Shown one piece after another: positions 44,935-54,216 of a stretch of 64,000 nucleotides of DNA. The notes beneath the pieces were generated by a model. It was not told the DNA's origin. It did no database searches and saw nothing but the letters and a program-made list of their open reading frames with translations. The translations under genes and the position numbers were made by a program. The stretch is from the NCBI GenBank assembly GCA_000024525.1, contig CP001769.1, positions 5,241,001 through 5,305,000 on the forward strand, written 5' to 3'. Positions within the stretch are counted from its first letter, which is position 1. Every line of letters starts with the position of its first letter. The DNA is from Spirosoma linguale DSM 74. GTDB taxonomy: Bacteria; Bacteroidota; Bacteroidia; Cytophagales; Spirosomataceae.

Positions 44935-45914
44935 AAAAAGCTCTCGTCTGTGGTGCTGGCGGCTTTATTGGCGGCCACCTCGTTAATCGACTCAAATCAG
45001 AAGGATACTGGGTTCGTGGAGTCGATGTTAAAGAAAATGAATACGAAAACCGGAATGCCGACGAGTTCATCCTTGGCGATTTAAGAGACCCGGCGGTTGC
45101 GGATGAGGTCATCACGTCCGACCTGGACGAAATCTATCAACTAGCGGCCGATATGGGCGGTGCGGGTTTTGTCTTTACGGGCACCAACGACGCAGCCATC
45201 ATGCACAATTCGGTGCTTTGCAACCTTAACGTACTCGAAGCAGCAAAAAATAAAGGGGTGAAACGGATTTTCTATTCGTCGTCGGCCTGCATGTATCCGG
45301 AGCACAACCAGATGGACCCCAACAACCCGAAATGCTCGGAAGAGTCGGCCTACCCGGCCAACCCCGACAGCGAGTACGGCTGGGAGAAACTATTCTCGGA
45401 GCGGCTGTTTCTGGCCTACCAGAAAAACCACGGCATCGAAGCCCGCATTGCCCGTTTCCACAACATTTTCGGCCCACAGGGTACCTGGGATGGCGGTCGC
45501 GAAAAAGCACCCGCTGCCGTTTGCCGGAAAGTGGCGATGGCCGAAGATGGCGGCTCCATCGAAATCTGGGGCGACGGCAAACAAACCCGTTCGTTCCTGA
45601 TTGTCGATGAGTGCGTAGAAGGTATCCGCCGGTTGATGCTGTCTGATTTCTCGGGGCCGGTCAACATCGGGTCGGAAGAGATGATCTCGCTGAATGACTT
45701 CGCCAAAATGGTAATCGACATTTCGGGCAAGAGCCTATCGATCAACAACATTCCGGGACCGCTGGGCGTACGGGGCCGCAACTCGGATAACCACCTGATT
45801 CAGGAGAAGCTGGGCTGGGCACCCTCTACCCCACTGCGCAAAGGCGTTGAAAAAACCTACGACTGGATTTCGGAGCAGATCCAGAAGAAAGTTCTCGAAC
45901 CCGTCGAAGCCTGA
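44931..45914 (+). CDS. GDP-mannose 3,5-epimerase homologue (extended SDR)
   Basis: This 327-residue NAD-dependent epimerase resembles plant GDP-mannose 3,5-epimerase. It has the nucleotide loop CGAGGFIGGHL, the LAADMGGAGF segment, and catalytic residues Cys120 (SSACMYPE), Tyr149, Lys153 and Lys192 (GGREKAPAA). From memory these match Arabidopsis GME Cys145, Tyr174, Lys178 and Lys217, with identical spacing. GPLGVRGRNSDN and KLGWAPSTPL also agree. It should make GDP-L-galactose or GDP-L-gulose from GDP-mannose, giving an unusual L-sugar for the polymer. It overlaps both neighbours. Confidence 0.88.
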   Translation: MKKALVCGAGGFIGGHLVNRLKSEGYWVRGVDVKENEYENRNADEFILGDLRDPAVADEVITSDLDEIYQLAADMGGAGFVFTGTNDAAIMHNSVLCNLNVLEAAKNKGVKRIFYSSSACMYPEHNQMDPNNPKCSEESAYPANPDSEYGWEKLFSERLFLAYQKNHGIEARIARFHNIFGPQGTWDGGREKAPAAVCRKVAMAEDGGSIEIWGDGKQTRSFLIVDECVEGIRRLMLSDFSGPVNIGSEEMISLNDFAKMVIDISGKSLSINNIPGPLGVRGRNSDNHLIQEKLGWAPSTPLRKGVEKTYDWISEQIQKKVLEPVEA

Positions 45915-46258
45915 TGGAACGGATAACGGCCTCCCTTCTGCACCTTGAGCGCGAGCTAACCGCTCACGCTCAGGGCGCAAAGCAGGTTTTTCTTCGGAAC
46001 AGTGACACACCAACCAACGTAACGCAGGTTGCCTACGGTGTTTTTACGAAAGCGGACTACTGCGAACTGCATACACACCCCACCATGGAAGAGTGCTTTT
46101 TCTTTCTCAAAGGTGAGGGCGTTTATGTAGTCGATGACCAGACGATTCCGCTGAATCACGGTGTGTTTGTCAGGATTCCGGCGGGTGTTCCGCACCGGCT
46201 CGAAGCCACCGGCGACGACCCACTAGAGTATGTCTATTTCGGGGTTGCCACAAATTGA
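45914..46258 (+). CDS. Small cupin protein
   Basis: This 114-residue single-domain cupin overlaps the epimerase stop codon by one base. Metal-binding motif 1 is HTHPTMEECFFFLKGEG (His, His, Glu and Gly pattern) and motif 2 includes PAGVPHRLE. Its position directly behind the sugar epimerase suggests sugar isomerase, epimerase or nucleotide-sugar binding activity, but the fold is also used for many other roles. Too short to be a full mannose-6-phosphate isomerase. Confidence 0.8.
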   Translation: MERITASLLHLERELTAHAQGAKQVFLRNSDTPTNVTQVAYGVFTKADYCELHTHPTMEECFFFLKGEGVYVVDDQTIPLNHGVFVRIPAGVPHRLEATGDDPLEYVYFGVATN

Positions 46259-46290
46259 TTTATACGCATCGCTCAACAAACAAATAGTAT

Positions 46291-47775
46291 ATGGTTAGTA
46301 AAGAAGTAGGCTCCGTGGATATGGCAGCTGGTGAGTTGACCAACCAGGCAGACAGCTCGATCCGGGTAATCGACCGGGCTGTCTATTCGGGTCCGTCATC
46401 CGGCGCGGTAGAAACGGCACCTGCTCCCGCTTCTCGCAAACAGGATATTTTATCGAAACCCATCCTGAAGCGATTTGCGGTCAATGTGGCTTCGCTCTTT
46501 AGTCTGCATGTGGCCAACATGCTGCTACCCCTGCTTACGGTTCCCTACGTAGTGCGCATCATCGGGCCGGAACGACTGGGACTGCTCAACTTTTCGCAGG
46601 CATTCGTCGCCTACTTTACCCTGCTGATCAACTACGGCTTCGACATGGCTTCGGTGCGGGCCATTGCCGCCAACCGCGACAATGCCGAGGTGAAGAACTG
46701 GGTGTTCAGCGAGGTGGTATTTGGTAAATCGCTGCTCTGGGTCGTCTCGACGATCATTTTCGCTATTATTTCTTCGTTTGTCGATGACTTCCGGGCGCAT
46801 TACTGGCTGCACATCTGCACGTACATTGGCACCATTGGTATCGTTTTTTTCCCGGTCTGGCTGTACCAGGCCATGGAAAACCTGGGGCGGGTGGCCCTGT
46901 TCAACACCATCATCAAGGTACTGGTTACGCTTACGGTGTTCATCTTTATCCAGCAGCCCGACGATTACGTTTACCAGAACCTGTCGCTGAGTCTGTCGCA
47001 GGTAATAGTGAGTTTCGTTGCCTTCTTTGTAGCGGTCAGGCGTTTCGATATTCATTTTTCGTGGCCAACTCTGGCCCAGATGACGAAGCGGTTCCGCGAC
47101 GACAGCACGTTGTTCTTCACGTCGGTCGTAGCCACGATTTATGCCGGGTCGAATATTTTTCTGCTTGGCATGTTCAGCACGCCCTATAACGTGGGCATTT
47201 TTTCGGCCGGTACGCGGATTGTGGGCATTGCTCAGGCGTTTGTGTCGCTGGCGCTGAATCAGGCGTTTTTCCCCATCGTAGCCAATGCATTCGGGCAAAG
47301 CGAAGAGAAAGGACTGACCATCGTGCGGACGATCTTCTTCCCCGTTACACTCCTGATGATGCTGGTTTCGGCGGGCATCTGGCTCATTGCCCCCCTCTTC
47401 ATTTCGATGTTTTACGGGGCGAAGTTCGAAGAGGCTGTACTGGTGCTGCGCATCGTGGCCCTGCTGCCCATTACGCTCGGTCTCAATAATTTATTTGGGG
47501 TTCATACCATGCTCAGCCTGCGTATGGACAAAGCCTTCTTCAGGATTTCGGCCGTGGGTTCTATCGTGAGCCTGTCGCTCAATGCCCTGTTTATTCAACG
47601 TTTCGGCCACGTGGGCGTTGCCTGTTCGTGGGTCATTACCGAGGCCTTTGTTACCACATCCTTTTACATCTACCTCCGCTACAAAGGCATTGAGGTAGTA
47701 AAACTCAGTTACTTACAGGAAGCTATAACATTCAGCAAGAGCCGATTGGCAGTCCTGTTTAAGCAGAAATCATGA
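46291..47775 (+). CDS. Polysaccharide flippase (Wzx-like)
   Basis: This 494-residue integral membrane protein has about 12-14 hydrophobic helices and belongs to the MOP/polysaccharide-biosynthesis exporters: LHVANMLLPLLTVPYVVRIIG, LINYGFDMASVRAIAANRD and FRDDSTLFFTSVVATIYAGS. It should move the lipid-linked repeat unit across the inner membrane. An unusual 55-residue polar N-terminal extension, rich in Ala, Ser and Pro, precedes the first helix and is likely disordered and cytoplasmic. The 3' end overlaps the next gene by four bases. Confidence 0.9.
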   Translation: MVSKEVGSVDMAAGELTNQADSSIRVIDRAVYSGPSSGAVETAPAPASRKQDILSKPILKRFAVNVASLFSLHVANMLLPLLTVPYVVRIIGPERLGLLNFSQAFVAYFTLLINYGFDMASVRAIAANRDNAEVKNWVFSEVVFGKSLLWVVSTIIFAIISSFVDDFRAHYWLHICTYIGTIGIVFFPVWLYQAMENLGRVALFNTIIKVLVTLTVFIFIQQPDDYVYQNLSLSLSQVIVSFVAFFVAVRRFDIHFSWPTLAQMTKRFRDDSTLFFTSVVATIYAGSNIFLLGMFSTPYNVGIFSAGTRIVGIAQAFVSLALNQAFFPIVANAFGQSEEKGLTIVRTIFFPVTLLMMLVSAGIWLIAPLFISMFYGAKFEEAVLVLRIVALLPITLGLNNLFGVHTMLSLRMDKAFFRISAVGSIVSLSLNALFIQRFGHVGVACSWVITEAFVTTSFYIYLRYKGIEVVKLSYLQEAITFSKSRLAVLFKQKS

Positions 47776-48680
47776 AACGTATAGCTGCAGTTGTCGTAAC
47801 CTTTAACCGACTGAACGATCTGAAAATCTGTTTGGCAAGCCTGCACGCGCAGACCCGCCGGGCCGATGCGATCTACGTCGTTAATAATGGAAGTACCGAC
47901 GGCACCGACGAGTGGCTGAAAAGCCAGCCGGAGTTAATTGTGCTGACGCAGGCTAATCTGGGCGGAGCCGGAGGCTTCGCTACGGGTATCGAACGAACGT
48001 TTCAGGATGGGTTCGATGGTATCTGGTGCATGGACGACGATTGCATTGCCGCACCGGATGCGCTCGAAAACCTGCTGCTGTCGCCCAACATCGGGCCAGC
48101 CATCAAGAACTGCGTATCCATCAGCGTCAAAGACCACGAAGAACTGGCTTTTTACGTCGACCGGCCCAACCAGAGTTACCGGAAAGTGACCGACATGACC
48201 CAGTTCGATCTGGTGTATGGCGTGGCTTCTCTGTTCAATGGTACGCTCATCAGCGCGGAGGTGATCCGGGCCATCGGCATCCCCGACAAGAAACTGTTCA
48301 TCTGGGGTGATGAAGTCGAATACATGACCCGCGCCCAGAAAATGGGTTTTCCGGTAGTTACCGTGCCAACATCGGTATTCTATCATCCGCCCTCCTTCGA
48401 CCGAAACGGCATTCCCTGGCCCGGTGCCTGGAAGCAGTATTACGCCGTTCGGAATCAACGGCGCATTTTTCAGAACATGTACGGCAGCAAATACGGCATT
48501 GTCGTTTTCCTGCAATGGTCTATCCGGGCAACGCTGCAACAGGCTAAAGAGAAACGGCAAAACCGCCTGTACAACTTCCTGCTCTACGGCGAAGCGGCTT
48601 TCGACAGCCTGCTGAACAACTTCCGCAAACGCCCCGAAACGATTTTTACGGTTCGGCTTTATCGCTACATGCATAAATAA
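47772..48680 (+). CDS. GT2 family glycosyltransferase
   Basis: This 302-residue GT-A enzyme starts AAVVVTFNRLNDLKICLASL, followed by VNNGSTDGTDEWL and the metal-binding WCMDDDCIAAPD. The ANLGGAGGFATGIER segment is shared with rhamnosyl- and galactofuranosyltransferases of the GlfT2 type. Donor and acceptor are not known. It overlaps the flippase gene by four bases and lies 9 bases before the next transferase, so it is translated in the same transcript. Confidence 0.88.
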   Translation: MKRIAAVVVTFNRLNDLKICLASLHAQTRRADAIYVVNNGSTDGTDEWLKSQPELIVLTQANLGGAGGFATGIERTFQDGFDGIWCMDDDCIAAPDALENLLLSPNIGPAIKNCVSISVKDHEELAFYVDRPNQSYRKVTDMTQFDLVYGVASLFNGTLISAEVIRAIGIPDKKLFIWGDEVEYMTRAQKMGFPVVTVPTSVFYHPPSFDRNGIPWPGAWKQYYAVRNQRRIFQNMYGSKYGIVVFLQWSIRATLQQAKEKRQNRLYNFLLYGEAAFDSLLNNFRKRPETIFTVRLYRYMHK

Positions 48681-48689
48681 GACTCGGTC

Positions 48690-49862
48690 ATGAATGTACT
48701 GATTGCCACGTATCTCGCCCCAAACTCACCCTCGGGTGTTGTCACCTACACCAAAGCACTGGCCGACGATCTGGCCGATGCCGGTGTTGGCGTGCATACC
48801 GTCGATGCGACCAATACGCCGGTTCTCTGGCGGAAATTTCTGGGCATCCTGAAGCGGGTGATGCGGCCAATGGGCGGTGCGTTTTTCGTGCTGTACGACG
48901 AGTTTGCGTACTTCACCGGTATCTACCTGTCTGCGCGCAAGCTGCGAGGTGCCAACATCGACCTCATTCACGCACAGGACCCCCGCTCGGGCGTAGCGGC
49001 TTACCTGGCGCTGGGTCGACGGGCACCCATCGTGCTGACATGCCACTTCAACGACGACCCCATAAAGGAACTGGTCGACCATTTTGTGCTGAAGCCGGGC
49101 TTCACCAAACGGCTTACCAACTGGTACGCTTACCTGTTTTCGTACATCAGCAATTACGTTTTTGTCTCGAATTACGCCTACACCCAGTCGAAGCACCTGT
49201 TACCGGCGAATGTCAACCGGCAAATTCTCCGCAACACCGTTAAGCTGACAGGTTCGGTGAGCAAGAGCCGCCCGGCCGAGCTAGCCCCCGACACGTTCAT
49301 TATCAGCAACGTGGGCTATATCGACGAGCGAAAGAACCAGAAACTCCTGCTGGAGATCGGCCGCGAACTCCGCAGTCAGGGTATTCACAACTTTATAATC
49401 TGGCTGATTGGCGACGGCCCGAAACGCGCCGAATATGAACAGCTCGCTCAACAGTCTGACCTGAACAATCATGTCCGGTTTATGGGTCGGCAGGCCGCGC
49501 CCTGGCAGTTGGTGGCCCAGAGCGACCTCTACGTTCACACGGCCCTGAACGACAATTGTCCCTACTCCATTGTCGAAGCCTTTGCCGTGGAGACGCCCGT
49601 TCTGGCCTTGCCTGTGGGTGGAATCCCCGAAATGCTGCCCAAAGACGCAGGACTTTTTGTGGGAACAACGCCCGCTGATCTGGCGGACGAAGTCGCTTAT
49701 TACATGGAACCTGCCCGGCGGGAACAACTGATCGATGATCAGCGGGCCAATGCCGCCGTATCGTTCAACCACCGGGCTAACCTCGAAAAACTGCTTTCGT
49801 TTTACCGGCAAACGGTGGATGTTTCTGCCGATACCGTCACTCAACTGACTCCCGTCTTATGA
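48690..49862 (+). CDS. GT4 family glycosyltransferase
   Basis: This 390-residue GT-B enzyme has an N-terminal acceptor domain (YLAPNSPSGVVTYTKALADD, LIHAQDPRSGVAAYLAL) and a C-terminal Glycos_transf_1 donor domain (NVGYIDERKNQKLLLEIG, WLIGDGPKRAEYEQLA, HTALNDNCPYSIVEAFAVE). The Pro-Tyr-Ser-Ile-Val-Glu-Ala stretch is the usual EX7E donor-binding region. The substrate is unknown. ATGA overlap with the polymerase gene shows translational coupling. Confidence 0.88.
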   Translation: MNVLIATYLAPNSPSGVVTYTKALADDLADAGVGVHTVDATNTPVLWRKFLGILKRVMRPMGGAFFVLYDEFAYFTGIYLSARKLRGANIDLIHAQDPRSGVAAYLALGRRAPIVLTCHFNDDPIKELVDHFVLKPGFTKRLTNWYAYLFSYISNYVFVSNYAYTQSKHLLPANVNRQILRNTVKLTGSVSKSRPAELAPDTFIISNVGYIDERKNQKLLLEIGRELRSQGIHNFIIWLIGDGPKRAEYEQLAQQSDLNNHVRFMGRQAAPWQLVAQSDLYVHTALNDNCPYSIVEAFAVETPVLALPVGGIPEMLPKDAGLFVGTTPADLADEVAYYMEPARREQLIDDQRANAAVSFNHRANLEKLLSFYRQTVDVSADTVTQLTPVL

Positions 49863-51121
49863 TAACCTGGGTCTATCGGTTCGTCCTGTTTCTCCTGCTG
49901 TTCGGGATGAGTGCCCTGATCTACGGGGGCAACGCCCTGAATCCGCTGTTCGACAAAGCCGTTAGCGGTACCGCGCTGATTGGTATCGTCGGGCTGGTGG
50001 TGTACTACTTCGACCAGCCGGGTATTTATAAAGTAGCGGCCTGGATGATCCTGTTGGGCGTTATCGGGCTGGTTCTCGAATCGAAGTACGACTATGGGCA
50101 GTTCGTTTATTCCTATTTCGTTATTAAACGCTTTGCGTACTGTGGGCTGGCGCTGCTTACCTATGCCATTGCCCGGAAAGTGGGCGACATAAACATTCAG
50201 CACATTGTGCTCCTGATTTTTGGCTTCTACATCATCAACCAGCTGTTTCTGGGGCAAATTTTCAGCTACAACCTTACCTCCGAGAGCCGCACCGTAACCT
50301 CAAACGAAGCCCTTTATTTGGTTATCCCGTGTCTGTATTACCTGATGCTCTACCTACGCGACCGCCAGGTTCGGGATTTACTGCTCACGCTGTTCACCTT
50401 CGCGTTCATCGTTTTCCTGCTGCACCGCTCGGTAATCTCGGCGGCTTTCATTGCCATTGGCGTCGTTGCCGGTCTGTCAGTGATGGGTAAACTGCCTAGC
50501 CGCGGCTTTCCCATGGGCCGTACCATCGCCACGTTCGCCGTGCTGCTGGTGCTGGTGGCTCCTCTGGCAGGTATGCTGCCCGACAATAAAGTGGCGGGCT
50601 TTCTGGAAAACATCGGCGGTATTCTCGACCCCAAAGATGACAATACGGGTAGCTGGCGGCTGGAGCAGTCGGAGTATTACCTGAGCAAAATACCCGACAA
50701 ACCCATGCTGGGCTGGCGTTACGTTGGCTACGACAAGGGCGAGATCATGGAGAACGAGGACTTCCCCGAGAAGGGCACCATCATCCACTCGCAGTACATC
50801 GATATGCTTTACAACTACGGGTTTGTCGGGCTGTTCATCAACCTGCTCATCATTCTGGGCACGCTGTGGGTCATGTATCGCCGAAACCGGGTGTTCACTC
50901 TGGAGCAGACCGTTCTCTTCGGCTTTATTGTCAGCGGCCTTGTTTACGCCGTTTCGTATCAGTTACCCGTCTTTTTCTGGGGGTTTGTCGGGCTGGGCAT
51001 GTACTACGGCCTCAAACGACCCGCACCCGACGCCCCCTTCGACTATACTCCTTTCGAGGAGGTTGATCCTGCCCATCCATCACAATCCACTGAGTTAACC
51101 CAAAGCCAATCAATGTTATGA
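49859..51121 (+). CDS. O-antigen polymerase/ligase family protein (Wzy-like)
   Basis: This 420-residue membrane protein has about eleven hydrophobic helices and a large polar loop around residues 250-330 (GSWRLEQSEYYLSKIPDKPM, LGWRYVGYDKGE, HSQYIDMLYNYGFVGLFINL), as in O-antigen ligase/Wzy polymerases. It should join lipid-linked repeat units in the periplasm. It is flanked by transferases with four-base overlaps on both sides. Sequence alone does not separate polymerase from ligase; its position with a Wzx- and a Wzc-like gene favours polymerase. Confidence 0.83.
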   Translation: MITWVYRFVLFLLLFGMSALIYGGNALNPLFDKAVSGTALIGIVGLVVYYFDQPGIYKVAAWMILLGVIGLVLESKYDYGQFVYSYFVIKRFAYCGLALLTYAIARKVGDINIQHIVLLIFGFYIINQLFLGQIFSYNLTSESRTVTSNEALYLVIPCLYYLMLYLRDRQVRDLLLTLFTFAFIVFLLHRSVISAAFIAIGVVAGLSVMGKLPSRGFPMGRTIATFAVLLVLVAPLAGMLPDNKVAGFLENIGGILDPKDDNTGSWRLEQSEYYLSKIPDKPMLGWRYVGYDKGEIMENEDFPEKGTIIHSQYIDMLYNYGFVGLFINLLIILGTLWVMYRRNRVFTLEQTVLFGFIVSGLVYAVSYQLPVFFWGFVGLGMYYGLKRPAPDAPFDYTPFEEVDPAHPSQSTELTQSQSML

Positions 51122-52002
51122 TTAGTGTAGTTATACCTGTCCACAACCGCCTTGAGTACACCCGGCAATGCCTGGCGTGCCTTTCGGCGCAAACCTACCG
51201 CAATTTTCAGGTTATTGTCGTCGATGATGGTTCCACCGATGGTACCGACATCATGATCAGCCAGGAGTTCCCGGAGGTCGTTGTTCTGAAAGGCGACGGC
51301 AATTTATGGTGGACAGAAGCCACCAACTGGGGCATCCGCTACGCCCAGAAAACGCAGGACAAACGCCAGGAAAACTTTATCCTGACGCTGAACGACGATA
51401 CCCGCGTAGCGCCCGACTACCTGCAAACCATGCTGGATGCTTATCGGAAGTACAAACCCTGCCTTATTGGGTCGGTGAGTGTAGACAGCGACAACCCCGA
51501 AAAGCTCGAATATGCCGGGGCTTCCTTTGAATTGTATACGGCGGGTGGTCGTCACCTGTGCGAAGACTATAACAATAGCTACCGCGAACTGGCCGCCAGA
51601 ACGGCCTACGTTGAATCGCACTCGCTGCCCGGCCGGGGTACGCTGATTCCGATGGAGGTTTTCGATAAAATCGGCCTGTATGACTCCAAAAGATACATTC
51701 ATTACATGTCGGACATCGAGTTTTCAGTGCGGGCGCGGAAGGCGGGTTACCGGCTGATCGTCAACGTGCCGAGTGTGGTGTATGAGTACGTAAAGGCAAC
51801 GGGGATTCAGGTAGAGCGCAAAATAACGCTGAAGGAATTCATCAACAGCTTCACCTCCATCAAGTCGCCGACCAACCTGCGGATACGCTACAACTTTGCC
51901 ATCGACCACTCCAAGACGAAAGCACTGTATTTCTTCTTCGACGTGGGCCGGATCTGCACGGGTTTTTTACTGCGTAAAGTAAGACTGATGAAACCGCTAT
52001 AA
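51118..52002 (+). CDS. GT2 family glycosyltransferase
   Basis: This 294-residue GT-A enzyme begins ISVVIPVHNRLEYTRQCLAC, followed by VDDGSTDGTDIMISQEFP. GDGNLWWTEATNWGIRYA is typical of a rhamnosyltransferase-like GT2 branch, and TLNDDTRVAPDYL holds the metal site. It overlaps the polymerase gene by four bases and is three bases from the next gene. The donor is unknown. Confidence 0.88.
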   Translation: MISVVIPVHNRLEYTRQCLACLSAQTYRNFQVIVVDDGSTDGTDIMISQEFPEVVVLKGDGNLWWTEATNWGIRYAQKTQDKRQENFILTLNDDTRVAPDYLQTMLDAYRKYKPCLIGSVSVDSDNPEKLEYAGASFELYTAGGRHLCEDYNNSYRELAARTAYVESHSLPGRGTLIPMEVFDKIGLYDSKRYIHYMSDIEFSVRARKAGYRLIVNVPSVVYEYVKATGIQVERKITLKEFINSFTSIKSPTNLRIRYNFAIDHSKTKALYFFFDVGRICTGFLLRKVRLMKPL

Positions 52003-52005
52003 GTC

Positions 52006-53274
52006 ATGAAAAAAGTGCTTCTATCCGCCTACGCCTGCATTCCCAATCAGGGTTCTGAAGAAGGAACGGGCTGGACGTACGCCACTACACTGAGCCTGAA
52101 CGAGCTGGAAGTTCACTGTCTGACCAAAAAAGACGGCAGGGCAGCCATCGACCCACTACTGGCCAACGGCTTCTTTCCGAATCTGATGGTCCACTACGTG
52201 CTGCTGCCTAGGTGGGTCGACAAATTCTGCAACTCCAACCTGATCGGCATGTACTTTCATTACCTCTACTGGCAGTGGAGCGCGATGAAGCTGGCCCGTC
52301 GGCTGGACCGGATTCATCAGTTCGATTTGGTGCATCATGTCACGTACGGCAGCATTCAGCTGGGCAGTTTCATGTACAAGCTGCGCAAGCCGTTCATTTT
52401 TGGCCCCGTAGGTGGCGGACAGCGGGCACCCGAAAACATGAAGCGGTACTTCGGCCAGTACTGGTCGCGGGAGTGGATGCGCGACTGGGTAGGTACGATA
52501 CTCCAGTACGTCAATCCGGGTTTTTACAAATCCGTAGCCACCGCCGACCGGCTGGTTGTGACCAACATGGACACCTTTGCCCTGGCCCGGAAATTACGCC
52601 CCAATCAGCCCGTCGATCGCATTTGGGACGCGGGCCTTAGCCCATCATTCCTGCCGGCGAAAGCAGTCGAACACTACCCCGGCCATCAACTGAAGTTGCT
52701 CTGGACGGGCCGCATGTTACCCCGAAAAGCCCTTGAATTGACAATTCAGGCGCTCGGGAAAGTGGATCGGGCCATTCCCGTAACCCTCACCATTGTGGGC
52801 GGCAAAGGCGAAATGGCCGAACAGGTACCGAATTATCTCGACCGCTACAACGTGCGCGACCGGGTAAACTGGGTGGGCCACGTGTCCTATCAGGAAGTAA
52901 AAGAGTTTTACGAGCAATCGGATGTATTCTTCTTCACGAGCCTGCGCGACTCCTGCCCGCATCAGTTGCTGGAAGCCATGGCTTACTCGCTGCCCGTTGT
53001 TACGCTGGATTTGCACGGCCAGGCCGAACTGGTGGACGATTCGACGGGTATCCGGGTGAAAGTCACCGACGAAGAGCAGGTCGTGGCTGAGCTGGCCCGC
53101 GCCATCGAGTGGATGTACCATCACCCAACAGAGCGGCTGGCCATGGGACAGGCGGGGTATGCCTTCGCCCAGACTCAGGTCTGGGAAACCAAGATCCGGG
53201 TGTTTATCGACGAGATATACCCGTCCGTTCTCCCCAAACCAGTTACGTACGCTGCGGCTCTCAAACGGAGCTAG
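52006..53274 (+). CDS. GT4 family glycosyltransferase (paralogue 1)
   Basis: This 422-residue GT-B transferase begins MKKVLLSAYACIPNQGSEEG. It has GMYFHYLYWQWSAMKLARRL, FGPVGGGQRAP, a donor domain with LLWTGRMLPRKALELTIQAL and LTIVGGKGEM, and SLRDSCPHQLLEAMAYSLPV. It is a clear paralogue of the gene at 55947-57209, about half identical by eye. One 45-base block (53014-53058) is identical at DNA level to 56949-56993. Two related transferases would suit adding similar sugars at two positions. Confidence 0.88.
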   Translation: MKKVLLSAYACIPNQGSEEGTGWTYATTLSLNELEVHCLTKKDGRAAIDPLLANGFFPNLMVHYVLLPRWVDKFCNSNLIGMYFHYLYWQWSAMKLARRLDRIHQFDLVHHVTYGSIQLGSFMYKLRKPFIFGPVGGGQRAPENMKRYFGQYWSREWMRDWVGTILQYVNPGFYKSVATADRLVVTNMDTFALARKLRPNQPVDRIWDAGLSPSFLPAKAVEHYPGHQLKLLWTGRMLPRKALELTIQALGKVDRAIPVTLTIVGGKGEMAEQVPNYLDRYNVRDRVNWVGHVSYQEVKEFYEQSDVFFFTSLRDSCPHQLLEAMAYSLPVVTLDLHGQAELVDDSTGIRVKVTDEEQVVAELARAIEWMYHHPTERLAMGQAGYAFAQTQVWETKIRVFIDEIYPSVLPKPVTYAAALKRS

Positions 53275-53328
53275 CCCGTCTACCCGCACTAACTTTTCAG
53301 AACGTTACACACGCAAACCCTTCTCATC

Positions 53329-54216
53329 ATGATAACCCTGGATCAACTATCCCCTTTAGGCATTGGAACCAGTCGGGCAGCATCGCTGGGAAGCAGGCTG
53401 GCAACGCACGATTTCGTTGATTTCCTGCGCATTGCGTCTGAACGAGGCATTAACCTGATTGATACGGCCGACTTTTATGGCTCCGGTGATGCCGAACGGC
53501 TCATTTCCCAAGGTGTCCGGGCAACGGGACTGCCCTTTTTTGTAGTTACCAAAGCCGGGCTTCCGCGTGTGCATACACCGGGCTGGCTATCGCCCCTGAA
53601 CCAGATCGGCAAGAAGATCATCCAACGGGCGGGAGCCAAAAAGAACTATACATCAGGCTACCTGATCGACAGCGTCCGAAAAAGCAACAAACGCCTGCGG
53701 GTCGATGCGGCCGATGCACTGCTTCTGCACGAACCCGACTGGGCCGACATTGCCGATGCCGACAGTTGGGACGGGCTGGCGCAGATCCAGCAGCAGGGCC
53801 TGGCCCGGTACACCGGCGTGTCGACCAACGATTACCGCGTGGTGGAAGAAGGCATTCGGAGTGGACAGGTGCAACTGGTGCAAACGTCGGCCTGCTGGCA
53901 GGAAAACGGCACATCGTCTATTCTTGCCTTATGCCGGGCGCACCAGATTCCGGTGATTGCCAACCAGACACTGCGCCCCTTCCAGTCCCTGAAAGAACCT
54001 TTTTCCACAAGCGCCGACACCATCCGTCAGTTAGATGGGCTGGCGGAGATGTCATTGCCCCAGTTTTTGATTGCGTCGGTGCTGGCGGAGAAAAAAGCCG
54101 ACAGTGTCCTGTTTGGCACCAGCGATCCGACGCACCTCCGGCACAACATCAATGCGCTGCGATACGTGGAGCCCCTGCGCCCTCATTTGTCGAGACTAAA
54201 CCAACTCCTGTCATGA
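53329..54216 (+). CDS. Aldo/keto reductase
   Basis: This 295-residue AKR enzyme has the catalytic tetrad in place: Asp45 and Tyr50 (LIDTADFYGSG), Lys75 (FVVTKAG) and His134 (LLLHEPDW). The family reduces carbonyls or oxidises alcohols with NADP(H). It overlaps the GMC oxidoreductase gene by four bases, and the two are inserted between GT4 paralogues. A sugar-modifying redox pair is therefore likely. The substrate is unknown; a nucleotide-sugar or lipid-linked sugar is an inference from location. Confidence 0.88.
   Translation: MITLDQLSPLGIGTSRAASLGSRLATHDFVDFLRIASERGINLIDTADFYGSGDAERLISQGVRATGLPFFVVTKAGLPRVHTPGWLSPLNQIGKKIIQRAGAKKNYTSGYLIDSVRKSNKRLRVDAADALLLHEPDWADIADADSWDGLAQIQQQGLARYTGVSTNDYRVVEEGIRSGQVQLVQTSACWQENGTSSILALCRAHQIPVIANQTLRPFQSLKEPFSTSADTIRQLDGLAEMSLPQFLIASVLAEKKADSVLFGTSDPTHLRHNINALRYVEPLRPHLSRLNQLLS

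Noticed and set aside
53766..54212. Long upstream extension of the GMC oxidoreductase frame
   Set aside because: This part overlaps the aldo/keto reductase gene in another frame and has no family similarity; the ATG at 54213 directly precedes the FAD-binding fold.
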